A stretch of DNA of 64,000 nt from Kudoa neothunni. Taxonomy: Eukaryota; Cnidaria. The stretch is from assembly GCA_964304625.1 (NCBI GenBank), contig OZ199839.1, forward strand, positions 9,672,001 to 9,736,000, in the 5' to 3' direction. The position numbers were made by a program, and so were the translations under genes. The notes beneath the pieces were generated by a model. It had not been told where the DNA came from, searched no databases, and saw nothing but the letters and a program-made list of their open reading frames with translations. Position 1 is the stretch's first letter. Every line of letters begins with the position of its first letter. Of the stretch, positions 12,801 through 24,499 are shown in pieces.

Positions 12801-14291
12801 TGAACCTAAAACAAATTACAAAATAACAATCTGCTCGAAAGGATACACCTGCGAAACAACCAATCAATCATTTGAAAGTAGTTTAATATATATTGAAAAG
12901 TAATGAATAATTTAATAGCTGGCGGAATTTCTCTCTCAATTTTTATAAGCAATAACGATACTAATAGAAAAACGACGGCTTCAATATCAGCTACAAATGG
13001 AAATCTCGGAAGCAACTGGGCTTATATTCTCATGGAAAAAACTTCTAAGAATACAATAATTGATTGCTTGAATAATGCTTGCAGTCCTATTGTCACAGAA
13101 GGAGAAAATAAGATATTAGAATTTCCATGGACGACTATAATCGCGGAAATTACATACCAATTAGTTGTAATAAATACAAATACTGCTAAACCCGTAACTC
13201 AAGATATAAAAAGTATAGATTTTATGATAAAATAAAATAATATTTTATAGGGGTGGCTGAGGAAATTGTTACTGATAATATGATTCTAAAATACAATTCA
13301 GCAGAAAACACATATAAAATTAAATTTAAAGGCGATTTAATAGTTTTGGAGGGAAAACAGTGTTCTGTTAAGAAGTCTGATAGCAAATTAACTACTTATG
13401 AAAATATAAGCCAAGAGGGTGAAGTTACAAAAAGATGCACTAATTTAGGAGAAGAGATTAATATTAATATCGGCAATAAATATAAATACATATCAGTCAC
13501 TTATGATGATAAAAAAACTGTAACTAAAAATAACCCATCCAAATCCAGCTCTAATCCTAAAATTTTGGTCAAACCAGATGGTTCAGATACTGAACATTCC
13601 AATGGTAGAGAAGAAGGCCACGATGATCATTTGCAGAGAAAAATAGCCGGATCACACTCCCGGTCTCTTGAAGAACCACCAGCTTCAATAACAGAGGACG
13701 TCCATTTTAAAAGGGGATATGTTTATTCTTACTCTATGGGTATTTTAATAATTTACTGAAGAGTTTAATATCCTTTAGATAATTTCGAAGAAATATCGAT
13801 GATTGCAACTTTAGATGGTGATAAAATAAAATTAGGATCAAATAAATGTTCATTAAATTGTGAAGCAAGTAAAGATGGTCAAAAGCTCAAGGAGATAACC
13901 AAAAATGAGGACCCGTGTAATTCATTTGGTAGCTATTCCATTCCATTTGGTGAAAATACTGAAGATTACTTTATCAGTTGTCCTGGATATTTTGATTTTC
14001 ATTACTTTTACGATACCACCTTTACGAAAAAATATGCTCCAATATTCAGTAGATTTTATTATGAGCTGACTGTCAATGAAAATGATAGAAAACTCACCGT
14101 GAAATTAGTCAATGAGATGCCATCCGAAATATGCACGTTTGAATGGATAGATGCAACTGATTCATCTTCAGACACATTCTTTTCGAACAGGTGTAAAAAT
14201 AAGGGAAATTGTTTTCACACGATCTGTAGTAAAATAACGTTTGAAAATATACCAGCAGAAGTAAAGGCAGTTAAAATACGCGTCTTAAAAT
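9895..14291. repeat. Right arm of the large inverted repeat
   Basis: Reverse complement partner of 1-4330. It includes the upstream region of paralog 2 and its exons 1-8. The exon 7 region (about 13300-13770) is the one segment where the two arms do not match well. Confidence 0.9.
11081..11100 (+). promoter_or_regulatory. Conserved upstream block, paralog 2
   Basis: GGTTAATATAACTCGTTGAA, ending 21 bases before the chosen ATG at 11122. It is shared with paralogs 1, 5 and 6 (GGTTAATATMACTCRTT). Confidence 0.4.
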
Positions 14292-17200
14292 TAGGAATGG
14301 AACCAGTGATTGGTTACCAATCAAACGTCCACATTCGTAATATTCGTTATTATAAATTTGTTTTTTATTTATTAAATATAGTAAAACATGGAAGAGATAT
14401 TCCCTTAAAAACAAAAGATAACAAAATAATAGTCGACCTTAATAATAAGAATAAGAATGAGGATGGTACAGAAGTTAACACACAACCTGTTCCATCATGC
14501 TCTTTGAAGCACTGGAACGCCTACGCTCCGATTGAATCCATTAGTTTGATGGAATCCTTTACTAATCCACCTGGCTGTGAATTCAGTGAAGTTGAGCTCA
14601 CACCTGATCCAACAGATTTACCTTATGTTGTAATGGTAAGAGTAATAAATTTACCAAAATATTTCCCAAGAAAATATTTTTATCATAAATTAGGTAAATT
14701 ATTTACTTTATTATGGTTTTTAATTTATTTGTAAGACCAAGGGACGAATCTTCCAATTCAAGAAGGTTCAGTCTCATCTACCGCAAGTGGATTCGCACTT
14801 ACTCCTGGTGGATCAGCCTCAACCAAATGCACTATCTATGTGAAAGAACACAGCTCAAAATATTTTTATCCTGCTATTTGCAATACGAAAAAATTATGTG
14901 TAGATGCGTGTAACACAGAGTTCACTATTATTGGGCTGTATTCAGGTGTCAACTATGATATAAAAATTGTGTCTAGCGGATCATACAAGGTTAAAACATT
15001 TGAGAACAAGAAAACAAGTAACCTTATTTTTCTATAATTTATTAAATGCTTAATAGTCGGAACTAATATTGAATTTAAAATATCTGAGGAGTCAAAGAAA
15101 AATAACCTGAAAATAACTTACACGAGAGAAATTGCTAATTCTGAAACTATTGATTGTTATTACCAGTTGTATAAACACGAAACCGATGAACGTAATAATA
15201 TGGGTTTAATTCTTCTACAATATTTTAGGTTCGCCAACAATTATTCAAAAATCCTGCATTGAATGCAATACAGAGAGTCTTAAAAAGTGCAGTGATATTC
15301 AATTCGATGACAGCTTATATAATAACAAATATAACTACAGGCTGATGATTTATGCGAATGCACAGTCACCACCAGTGAAAATCGCGATTCCAGGTATAAT
15401 AGTTATGAATATTTGTATAAATGACCTATAGCGTTTTCTCGACACGGAAAACTCCAACAAAGTTACGTTGAGAATAATGCTGGGAGTGTCGATAAGTTTT
15501 CTATTGCACTTTCAGAATTTCCCAGTGGAAATAATTGTGTGATAAAATTATCAAACTTTGAGGCAACACCTGACTTAACTGAATTAACATGCATAGGGAA
15601 CATAAATGGAGGATCTTGCATAGTAAACTGCCCAACATCTAATAAGGTTGAGGTTGGTTTCTTGAATTCTAAATTAGACCGATATGTATCGATTTGTTAT
15701 GGTGTGGATGAAACTGAAGCAAAATTGTGCAAAAAAGTGAATGTTTTCATCATTAAAATGGGTAAAATTTTAATCACCATCATAATAAATAATTTATTTT
15801 TTTAAATCTTTAATGTATTAATTTCTTTTTTAAATTGTTAATTGTAGAGTACAAGCTGAAAAATACTTACAAAGTCACATACAATGATAATAAAGTCATC
15901 TTTTCGTACGAGTCAAACTCAAAAACCGAATGGAATATAGGTGTTGATGGAAAAGCCAACACATTTAGCAACACTGAGAAGGATACATTGACCATATCGA
16001 AATATTCAAATTCCATAGAGACAAAATCTGTTTCCCTCTCACTAGACAGATTTATGAGTTATTATAAAATTGATTCTACGCTTATGTGGCCTGGATTAAT
16101 TTACTACGTTAATAACACATACTTGATCAAAAATGCTCCATTAAATTCTCAAATGATATTCAATGTTTCAAGTATTTCCAACAACCATAAAAGCCTAAAA
16201 ATACATTTCCCACCTGGCCCTTCCAACGATGAAATGTGTCATATAAAGGTTTTTGAAGTAAATCCAGATGGTTCAGATAACGTAAACGTGTTAAATGCAT
16301 GCGGGGGTCTAAATGATGGTTGTTATCAACTTTGTCAAGACGGTTTTATCAATTTAACGAAAGAATATCAAAAAGTAGGTGTAATTATTAACCGAAGATT
16401 TGATGTAGTTGAATACAAACAATATCATAAAAGTAATTGAATCATTAAGTTTCGAAACTTTATATTTTTAGGGGGTGATCTTGGCGTTAATTTATCTGCA
16501 GTCACTGCATCTGGAGTAACACTCACGGGACTTAATATTTATGATAGCATTAAAAATAAAGATGGAACTTCAGAATGCACCATTAAAATATCTAAGGCTA
16601 ACTATATCTCAAACGAAATGAGTGCTACCTGTAGTCCTAATAGAGAAGCATGTTCCACTAACTGTCAAGCGTCAAGCATGATTTCTAATTTGGAGGCTGG
16701 TACAAATTATCTGTTATCAGTGAAGATTACAAATCTTGGTTTTTCTGGAACTTATATTAAGAAGATGATATTTAGAACTTGTAATTATTATAATAATTAT
16801 TTTATTTCTACTTTAAAATAGTGGATGGAGATGAATTAAAAGAAAATACTACTCCAGCTGTCATATCACCCAGTACCGCTATATTCACCCCATTCCAAGA
16901 TGATGGTGATTTTCTTCCAATATGCAGAGTCTACCTTAAAAAAGAAGGAGATTCGACTCAAAAATACATGGCAGTATGCAAAGATATGGGAGTCTGTGAG
17001 GGCAGCTGTTCCAACAATTTCGAAGTAGTTAACCTAGCGCCAGAACAAAACTATACAGCTTTTGTGGTACCGTCTGATGGCAAGAAAGAAAGAACCTACG
17101 ATATTGAAGCAGGTATAAGCTTTACACGGATTTAATAAAACATATTTTTTAGTGATAACTAAGTTAACAGTTACATATACACTTAAAGAAGATAGTGATT

Positions 17201-18031
17201 TAACAATTCATGTTGATTTTATTGGGAAAACGAATAATTCAAAATGCCCCTTCATGTTGCACGAGAAAACACTGAACGAATCGACAACGTCACTAACTAC
17301 GTGGTGTAACGATGAGGAGGATTGTTCAGCTAATCAATGTGTGATCAAAATTAACGATCTTTCAAAGGAAAAAGACTACGTGCTAATGGTAAAAGTGAAG
17401 GATGTTACAACCTATAAAAAACATGAAATTCAGTGTAAATTATTTTTTTACATTCAAATAAAAAGTGTATGAATTAATAATAATACTTATCGGTTTCAAA
17501 AGATTCTAAAGTTTCCCGAATGACTGGGTAATTGAAATGAATTAATTTTTGTAAATTAATAATATTTTAGTAACTTTATTATAATAATAAGCTGAATCTA
17601 ATTATAAATAGAAGAACAACAGCTAAGAAGTGAATATACAAACATTGAGGTGGATGACATTGTTGGAAAAGTCATAAGAATAGTTGAAACAGGGTATTCT
17701 GTTGTATTATGTACGCTTATTCTAATTATAATTTAGTATTCTTTTTGATTACTATCTTTTAATCTAATTCATGGATTGATAATACAGGCAAAGACAAGTA
17801 TATAGTTGAGAAGAATAAAATTAAGTAAATAAAATAGGCTTTTCTTTAATAATTTTAATTTAGATCCATTAACATGTACATGTAATATATATATATATAT
17901 ATACGGTGGAGCGTGTGCTTATTATTATCATTAGACTCTATTCGATAATCCCAATTATGCTCATATTGGTGATAATGGTGTGTTTTGCCGTCTATAAAAA
18001 ATTCTCCAAGGATACTGCTTACGAATTATAG
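11122..18031 (+). CDS. Paralog 2: modular cysteine-rich type I membrane protein, about 1,900 residues, complete
   Basis: Exons 11122-11167 (signal peptide), 11212-11577, 11619-12155, 12197-12523, 12563-12877, 12919-13212, 13251-13739, 13779-14336, 14382-14693, 14736-15017, 15057-15191, 15229-15393, 15432-15761, 15848-16432, 16472-16780, 16822-17112 and 17153-17437. An EEQQLRSEY segment (about 17610), uncertain tiny exons, and a last exon from about 17934 to the stop at 18029-18031 follow. All these exons are open and the mapped introns are phase 1, many 38-45 nt. Several exons encode modules with a C...C...C pattern and an FN3-like last strand (LEPKTNYKITVCSKGY; LEAGTNYLLSV). Exon 7 is a charged Ser/Pro linker. 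The last exon gives a helix (IIPIMLILVIMVCFAVY) and the tail YKKFSKDTAYEL. I read it as a surface protein; the family is unnamed and no enzyme motif is visible. The start was chosen because paralogs 5 and 6 have good signal peptides at the same place. Confidence 0.8.
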
Positions 18032-18351
18032 ATTATAGTTACTAATTAGTTTAGTAGATGATATTCAGTAGTGAGAAACCATGTTATTTTTTGATTTATT
18101 AATATTATTTTGGTACAATACGTTATCGATTTTTTGGAAACTCCTTGCAACCAGGGAAAAGTTGCTGAATATGCATCATTTATCGATTTTACGCACGTCT
18201 TCGATTTGCGTGAAAAGAATTTAAAATTTATTGTATTGAAATATTACAGTATTTCAATTCCGAAATGCGATCATCCTCAGCATAAAAAATATCTTCAAGT
18301 CAGCTATCTCCAATTTTTCTGTAGTTAAATGACATCATCTATATATATTAA
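18032..18351. other. Short intergenic stretch after paralog 2
   Basis: An open reading of 72 codons at 18110-18328 has no recognisable motif and no paralog. I see nothing else. Confidence 0.5.
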
Positions 18352-18911
18352 CCCTCAATATGTAACCTTGGGCTCGACGAGCCTGTCGGGATTAATTTCT
18401 ATCCTTTATTGGGTTAATTTTAAACTATATTTGTCTGGTTTAGCACGTTATTGCGTGATAAAAAATGTGATATACAATCAATAATTTATTTTGAAGGACA
18501 CTCAAACAAACAATTTTTTTATTGAATGCTCGTTACATATATTGTTGTTACAGACATCGCATATTTGTTTGTCACTCATTATACATGTAGGACACAAATT
18601 ACATCGTTTCTGATCATTTATATTGTTATTTTCAGTAAATGTCGAATAATTCTCGTTGAATTTAAACAAAACTGGTTCAAGGGGACGCATTAGGGCAGGT
18701 TGACATCAATTTTTTTGGTCTTCGGCTCTTCATTTTGGTGGCTTAAAATAAAAAATCTCGAATTCATTGAAAATTCAAAACGATGTGTAATATAAAATAC
18801 TAACAATTTACATAAAAAAAATTTAAAAAAAAACATTTTTTGGATGACTTATACTTATGCTCAATTTATGACTCAGAGGGGCTCGTGGAGCTCAAGTTCA
18901 CCTATTAAGGG
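18352..18911 (-). mobile_element. Miniature piggyBac-type element keeping the C-terminal cysteine domain
   Basis: 560 bases flanked by TTAA (18348-18351 and 18912-18915). Imperfect terminal repeats start CCCTCAATATGTAACCTTGG on the left and, on the opposite strand, CCCTTAATAGGTGAACTTGA on the right. On the minus strand at 18502-18690 it encodes C..C..C and C..C...IC..H spacing (KRCNLCPTC, ICDVCNNNICNEH), the zinc-binding tail of piggyBac transposases. The catalytic core is absent, so it is a non-autonomous deletion derivative. Confidence 0.85.
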
Positions 18912-18919
18912 TTAAGTCC

Positions 18920-20110
18920 CTTGTCTGTCAGTGTGCTCCCGTAAGTGGACATGTACGACTTAAATTTTTTAAAAATCACCACGCTTCAAAAAATCTTTTA
19001 ATTGTTTTCACACCACCAAATGTTCCCAAAGGTGTTTCTAAAATAGTGATTTTGTCGATTTAAAGTTTGTTTGTGGGATTACATGAGTTCAACTACAGGG
19101 TTAGAGTGTGCTGATGCCATGGTGATGGTCGGTTGAAATTAATTTTCTCCCTTATATTCTCTATCATATGTTAATTGAACGATGTCACCTGTCTTTGCAT
19201 ATAAGATTGACGCGTTCATTTTATTGTTTGCGCAAATAAATTCCTTATGTCGGGAGTTTAATGTATTTACTTGATAAATACATTTTGAAAACTCTATTAA
19301 TGGGTTTAGATATGAGAAAATGTCAATATTCGCATTATTACTGAGTTGGTTATGCGTGTTATAATTAGATAGATTGAAGCACTATAACGCAAGTATTGTG
19401 TCCATAGATTTCATTGAAATCGTCCGTTATGTTGAACTTTCAGTGATTTAATTTAATGCAGATGCTTATATGCTTATTTCATCTTATTATTTTAATTATT
19501 TATGTTGACGTAGGCGCGATTTGTGGTTGTTTGTTGAAAAAAGTGCATCAAAGTTTATGCGGACCAAAGGTTATTAATTTGAGTAATATCAATTAGTTTC
19601 CGTACGTTTTCTTCGATCTCAATTATTTTTTCTCTTTTTTTATCCCTTAAGAAGTTAGTAGTGCTCACATTTTCCAATCTGAGCCAGAATTCGACTTTAA
19701 AAATTCACCAGCCGAAAAATAACGCATCAGATTGCATTTGAAGAGAATTCAAATAATTAGGAAACGAAAATAAATGTGATTCTGAACTTAAATTATTTAG
19801 CGTTGGTGCCATGGGACAAGAAATTGTTCATTAAAAGCCGGGATTGATACACTCCTGCATACAACTGATCATTACTTAAATTTCGAAATCAAAATCGACA
19901 ACGTATGATGCTTAAAAAAATTTAGTTTGACTGCTTCTATGAATCAATTTGAAACAATATTTTTTTGAATGTTATTAAAAAACGTCTCTATGCGAAATCT
20001 TCTCCAAGCAACGCTGGGCAGTTCGCACTATTTTTTGTAAAAATATACATTTTTATATTTTCCGAATCTTACATAGTTTATTATTTTATATCATGTCACA
20101 TATTGACTTA
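18920..20110 (+). repeat. Dispersed repeat, copy 1
   Basis: Matches the reverse complement of about 46070-47270, for example 'gttcgcactattttttgtaa' near 20030 and the stretch around 19020-19080. No open coding frame. Family not assigned. Confidence 0.65.
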
Positions 20111-20469
20111 AAAAAGCTCTAAATAAAATTAAAACTTTGCACCAGAAATTAATTTGCTTGGTCATATAACATTATCATTCTTTGTTTTTATAATTATTAA
20201 ATAGAAAATAGGATTTGTTTAAATGATTCCAATTTTTGGTGATCTATACATTGGGCATCCGATTTTACACACTGTGGACCCTACGTAACATTTTTGTGTC
20301 TTTCACGTTGTTTATATTTTTAAACGCATTTCTTTAGTAAGTTTTAAAACAAATTTTATTTTTTAAATTAAGTTAATCTACTTGAAAGTACGTAGAGTCC
20401 TTAGTGATGTAATTAGTGAGAGTGCCTCATTGCGTTCCAACTGTACACGCATAAGATTTATATTGTTAA

Positions 20470-22365
20470 CCTTCCGGATGGAGTACGCGCAAAAATTACT
20501 ACGCGAGTCCACACATGGGGTCTAAAAGATCCCACGAAGAAAATGATGAAAATAATACGTTTTATTCAATAAAATAATTATCGTTTAACAAAACAATCAT
20601 CGCTTATAGTTTTATAATGTTTTTTGCAAATATTTCCCCAACAAACATTGCATTTTGATTGCGTTTTACGATCATTTTGCCTAACACATAAATGACATCG
20701 TCTTCTATCTGTAGCGGTAGGTATTTTGTCACATTCTTTTATTTTTGCCTCATCTACATTAATATTATTAATACATAAATTAATTTGTACTTTTGCGATT
20801 CATTTGTTACTCTAGCAATTGTAATGCTAACGATTTTAAGAATTCTTTTCTCCGAATATTTTGCTTCGTATTTAAACAATAAATTACATATGAATTGATT
20901 GAAACTACATTTAGGAGCGCATGAAATATTACTGCTGGTCATCTTCTGGTAGTTCGATAGGTAGAATAATTGGCGCACATTTGGTCGATTGTGTCCCCAC
21001 CTCCCTTGATGGAATTATAAAATGAAATCATTTCTGGGGATGATTTGAATCTATTATTGGTTTATGGTGAAAAAAACTCAATAATATGACAAGTTTGTTT
21101 TTTTTCGAAGTGTATGACAGCAATGTAAAATCGTTGGTAAAATCGAACATGGATGAATATAGCTCTTTTGTCTTCGAAAATAGAAATTCCGAAGGAATCT
21201 CCTTTTTACTTTTTCTAATAGTACCACATGCAGTGATACCACGTTTCAATAATTCTTCGAAGAGAGGAACTGAGGTAAACCATTTATCTACCGTAATGTT
21301 TCTACCAGAACCTAAAATCGGTTCTACCAATCGCAGTACTAAACATTAGGTGAGTTGTCAATTTTATGAATGCCAATATTTTGAGCACCTAAGAATACCT
21401 CAATATTTAAGGTATAAAATGTTTTAGCATCAGCCGTATTAACGATGTTTATGCCATATTTTGCAGGTTTTAGAGGCATGTATTGATTAAAAATACAGTT
21501 GCCTCTGAACCCCCAAAGCATTTCGTCAATTGTTAAATATTCGGTTGGAGTATAATATTTTAAGAAATTAGATTTTATGCGGCTAATAACATCTCTAATT
21601 TTAAATGATCTATCATTAGAGGGCTCTAATGATATTGACAAATCGTTCGTAAAACGTATACAACGTTTCAATAACTTAAATCTATTTTGGCCGAATACTT
21701 TGTTGCAAATGGGAAATCCAAAGATATCATCTGCCCAGAGTTCATTCATATTAGTTAAATTAGCTTTTTTTACGCCAAGAAAATAATGTAAACCTATAAA
21801 CGTTTTTAATTCACATAAATTAAATTCAACGCAATCTCTTTTTCGTTTGAAATTAGTTTGTATTTTTTTAGTTGGTCATTTGTAAAATGTAGGATGTCTT
21901 ACAGTATTTCGTCTATAATAAATAAGCTCCATATCTCAGACTCCGTATTAACATTATCAGGAAGATTGATTTGATGTTTTTCTTGAATAATATGTTTTCT
22001 TTTTTTGCCGAACAAACCGACTGGATTAGGCGACCATTCATAATTCTTCCCATGTAATGTTTCCTTATTAATTATTAATGTTTGAACAGTCATCAATCAA
22101 TTCATCATCGCTAATGTCTTTTGACATATCAGAATCAGATATATCACTGTTTTCTGATAGTATGTTATCCAAATAGGGGTCAAAGCTATGTCTCCGAATC
22201 CGACGAAAACGTATCACTGCTATCACAATGTAAAAAATTTTCAAAATTCATATCTGATATATCTATAATTTTTGTAAAAAAAATATGCGAATGAAATTAA
22301 TTATGAGTCACTAGCTTAAACCAAAAACTTATTACAGCGATATTAAAACCACGTGCTACGGAAGG
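20470..22365 (-). mobile_element. piggyBac element, copy 1 (full length, frames broken)
   Basis: 1,896 bases flanked by TTAA (20466-20469 and 22366-22369). The termini are CCTTCCGGATGG and, mirrored, CTACGGAAGG. Subterminal 'ggggtctaaaagatcccac' resembles the ends of copies at 31048 and 36120. It carries a broken transposase on the minus strand and is closely similar to the copy at 34814-36120. Confidence 0.9.
20570..22270 (-). pseudogene. piggyBac transposase remnant (copy 1)
   Basis: Fragments read leftward: an acidic N-terminus (MNFENFLHCDSSDTFSSDSE), a DDE core with TIDEMLWGFRGNC and MPLKPAKYGINI (21339-21749), then VDKWFTSVPLFEELLKRG (21028-21330), then GGGDTIDQMCANYS near 20970, and a cysteine-rich tail (CHLCVRQN, CNVCWGNICKKH) ending near 20570. 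The three acidic residues expected of the piggyBac catalytic triad (in TIDEM, VDKWF and DTIDQM) are all visible. The frame is broken at several points, including a stop early in the acidic region and changes between the core fragments. It is a cut-and-paste transposase with a TTAA target, now inactive as it stands. Confidence 0.85.
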
Positions 22366-22387
22366 TTAAACAAAAACTGATATTATA

Positions 22388-24499
22388 GGGTTTTTCTATC
22401 TAGTACGATATTTTTGCAACCTAACTCGACCTCTTTGCAAACAAACTCAATACAAAATAGACCACCAAAAAACACATCAATAAATTTTTCAAAAAAATCG
22501 TTAATGATTCTACATATTGTTTATTCTAAAATTATCTTCCCCCGAGACGATCTGGAAAGATATCCTAACATTTTGCGAAAGAAATTATCGCAGTGGGAAG
22601 GAGTGATTTGTTGAAAACATTCTGATATTGCCATCTTCAATTCGTTTTCATTTTTTCTCTGCCTTCTAAACACCAAATTTTCCCAGACGGAAAATGCATT
22701 TACAATCGGATTCAAAAAAGGTGATTATGAGGGAAAAAATTTAATGTTTAGATTTTCTTCCAAAATCACAGTTCCAAGGTCTTTGTAGTGATGTATTCTA
22801 GTATTACTCGTAGCGAATAACAGGTCTCCTATCATCTTTTCCCTGCAAACGTTCTTCAATTCGACGAGACGATGTTTGAAATCGTCACCAGTGACAGCTT
22901 CGTCGTGAATCTTGTGGTAAATCATGGAATTTTTATTAATGGCAGCAACCACAGAAATGTTTCTGCTCGGGACGACTCTGACGAAGGCATAAGCAGATGT
23001 GCCTTTTAAGAACTACCTCACTTTGGTCTCGTAACAACTGAAAATCCAACTTCATATAAAAAGATTATGTTCTCATGTCGTACCGACACTTCCAAATTTC
23101 GAAAAATGTCGGAGTATTCTTTCCTTTTTTCCAAGGTCGATTCACAATTTCCCCTTTCAGACACGGTCACTAAAGTTGTGAATGTGTAGTGAAATTCACC
23201 AATCACTCGATCTTTGATACTAATAGACACATTTAAATTTAATTCATCCAAAACCTTTTGCTTGAGCTCCTTTAGCTTTATCATGGAGTTTTCGTCTATC
23301 CATGAAATAATTTTTTCTCTCTGTCTAATAACAAAATAGAACGTTTGTCACCTCCTCTGGGTTTCAGTTCTATGACTCCTGTCTTTTAGAACTTCGAAAT
23401 TATTGTGGTCATGGTAGACCTTGGTAACTTAATTTGGGAGGCAATTGTAGTAGTGCTCATTTCCAAAAGAATAAACCCATGTATTTGCCCCTTTTTACTC
23501 GTGAAAATCTTAGTTATTGGTTCTGTTCCTGCGTTGATATTTGAACAAGAGAAATTTCATGTTCACAGGAATCTGAATCTGATAAGCTCTCAATATTACC
23601 ATGGTGACGATCCATAACTAATATTATTTAAAGTAGATAACGTGGCAAGTTTGTTAAATAATGTGGTAATTGTAATCTTGATACAACATTATAATCAGAA
23701 ACTCGGATTTTTATTGAAAAATAAATGATAATTTTTTAAAGGAAAATAACTAATCCAATCCTTCATGTTTGAGAAATACCCAATGATGGTCCATCCTTTT
23801 TATGTTTATGTTATGTTTTATCATTAAATTCATGCATTTAATCAAAATTGTAAATGTTATGCTTTATATAATAAAATAAGTAACATTCTGAATTTTACTA
23901 ATTGTTTGCTTCATCGTTTATTTTTTGGGAAGTAGCAAATATTACATCAAAGATGAAATTTCTTATCCATAACATTTTTTAAATAATTAATATTAAAAAT
24001 TAATGAGTTAATTCGATTATATCCATATATTGTTATAAAATATACGAGGTTATAATAAACCAAATAATTGTGTTAAATTTATCCTAAGGTGTCGATTTAA
24101 ACAATTATTGTTCCGTGCAGAATAAAAACTTTGTTAAATTAAGTTACAATATTTACTCTTGGATTTATTTGTTTCATTCTATTAAGAAAACAATGTAATG
24201 CTGTCATATTGGTGTGTTCACCACGAAAAATTTAATAAATATCATGACCACTACATTTCCTTTAATTTTTTTATCTTAAAAACATATTTTATGTTTATTT
24301 AAAAATTTAACACTTATTCAAGATATAATTTTAATTTTAAAACACAGAAGGCGTCATTCTTTGCTACACACGTATTTTTGTCTATTAGTTTTATGGATCA
24401 AAAATTTGAGACAATTTCTTAATCTAAATAATTATGTGCTATGAAATAATTAGGATTGATTTTTTGACACTAAAATTATCGAGTTAGATCGATAAACCC
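22388..24499 (-). mobile_element. Tc1/IS630-like element flanked by TA
   Basis: The left end GGGTTTTTCTATCTAGTACG (22388) is mirrored by the right end (reverse complement GGGTTTATCGATCTAACTCG, ending 24499), each flanked by TA. Length about 2.1 kb. A decayed transposase lies at 22521-23620 on the minus strand. About 0.9 kb to the right of it (23620-24499) shows no coding. It sits about 20 bases from the end of the neighbouring piggyBac. Confidence 0.75.
22521..23620 (-). pseudogene. Tc1/IS630-superfamily (DDE_3) transposase, decayed
   Basis: Recognisable parts, read leftward: a helix-turn-helix-like N-terminal area (23284-23617, broken), MIKLKELKQKVLDEL (23018-23284), FLYEVGFSVVTRPK, VAAINKNSMIYHKIHDEAV (22725-22952), LLFATSNTRIHHYKDLG and SPFLNPIVNAFSVWENLV (22521-22715). 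In the family the catalytic acids sit in F-[DE]-E-x-G-F, DNA.iH and LNPIE. Here they read FLYEVGF, SNTRIHH and LNPIV, so all three look replaced. There are also several frame breaks and stops. It is a dead copy. Confidence 0.8.

Noticed and set aside
18110-18328. 72-codon open reading after paralog 2
   Set aside because: No motif, no homologous frame after the other paralogs.
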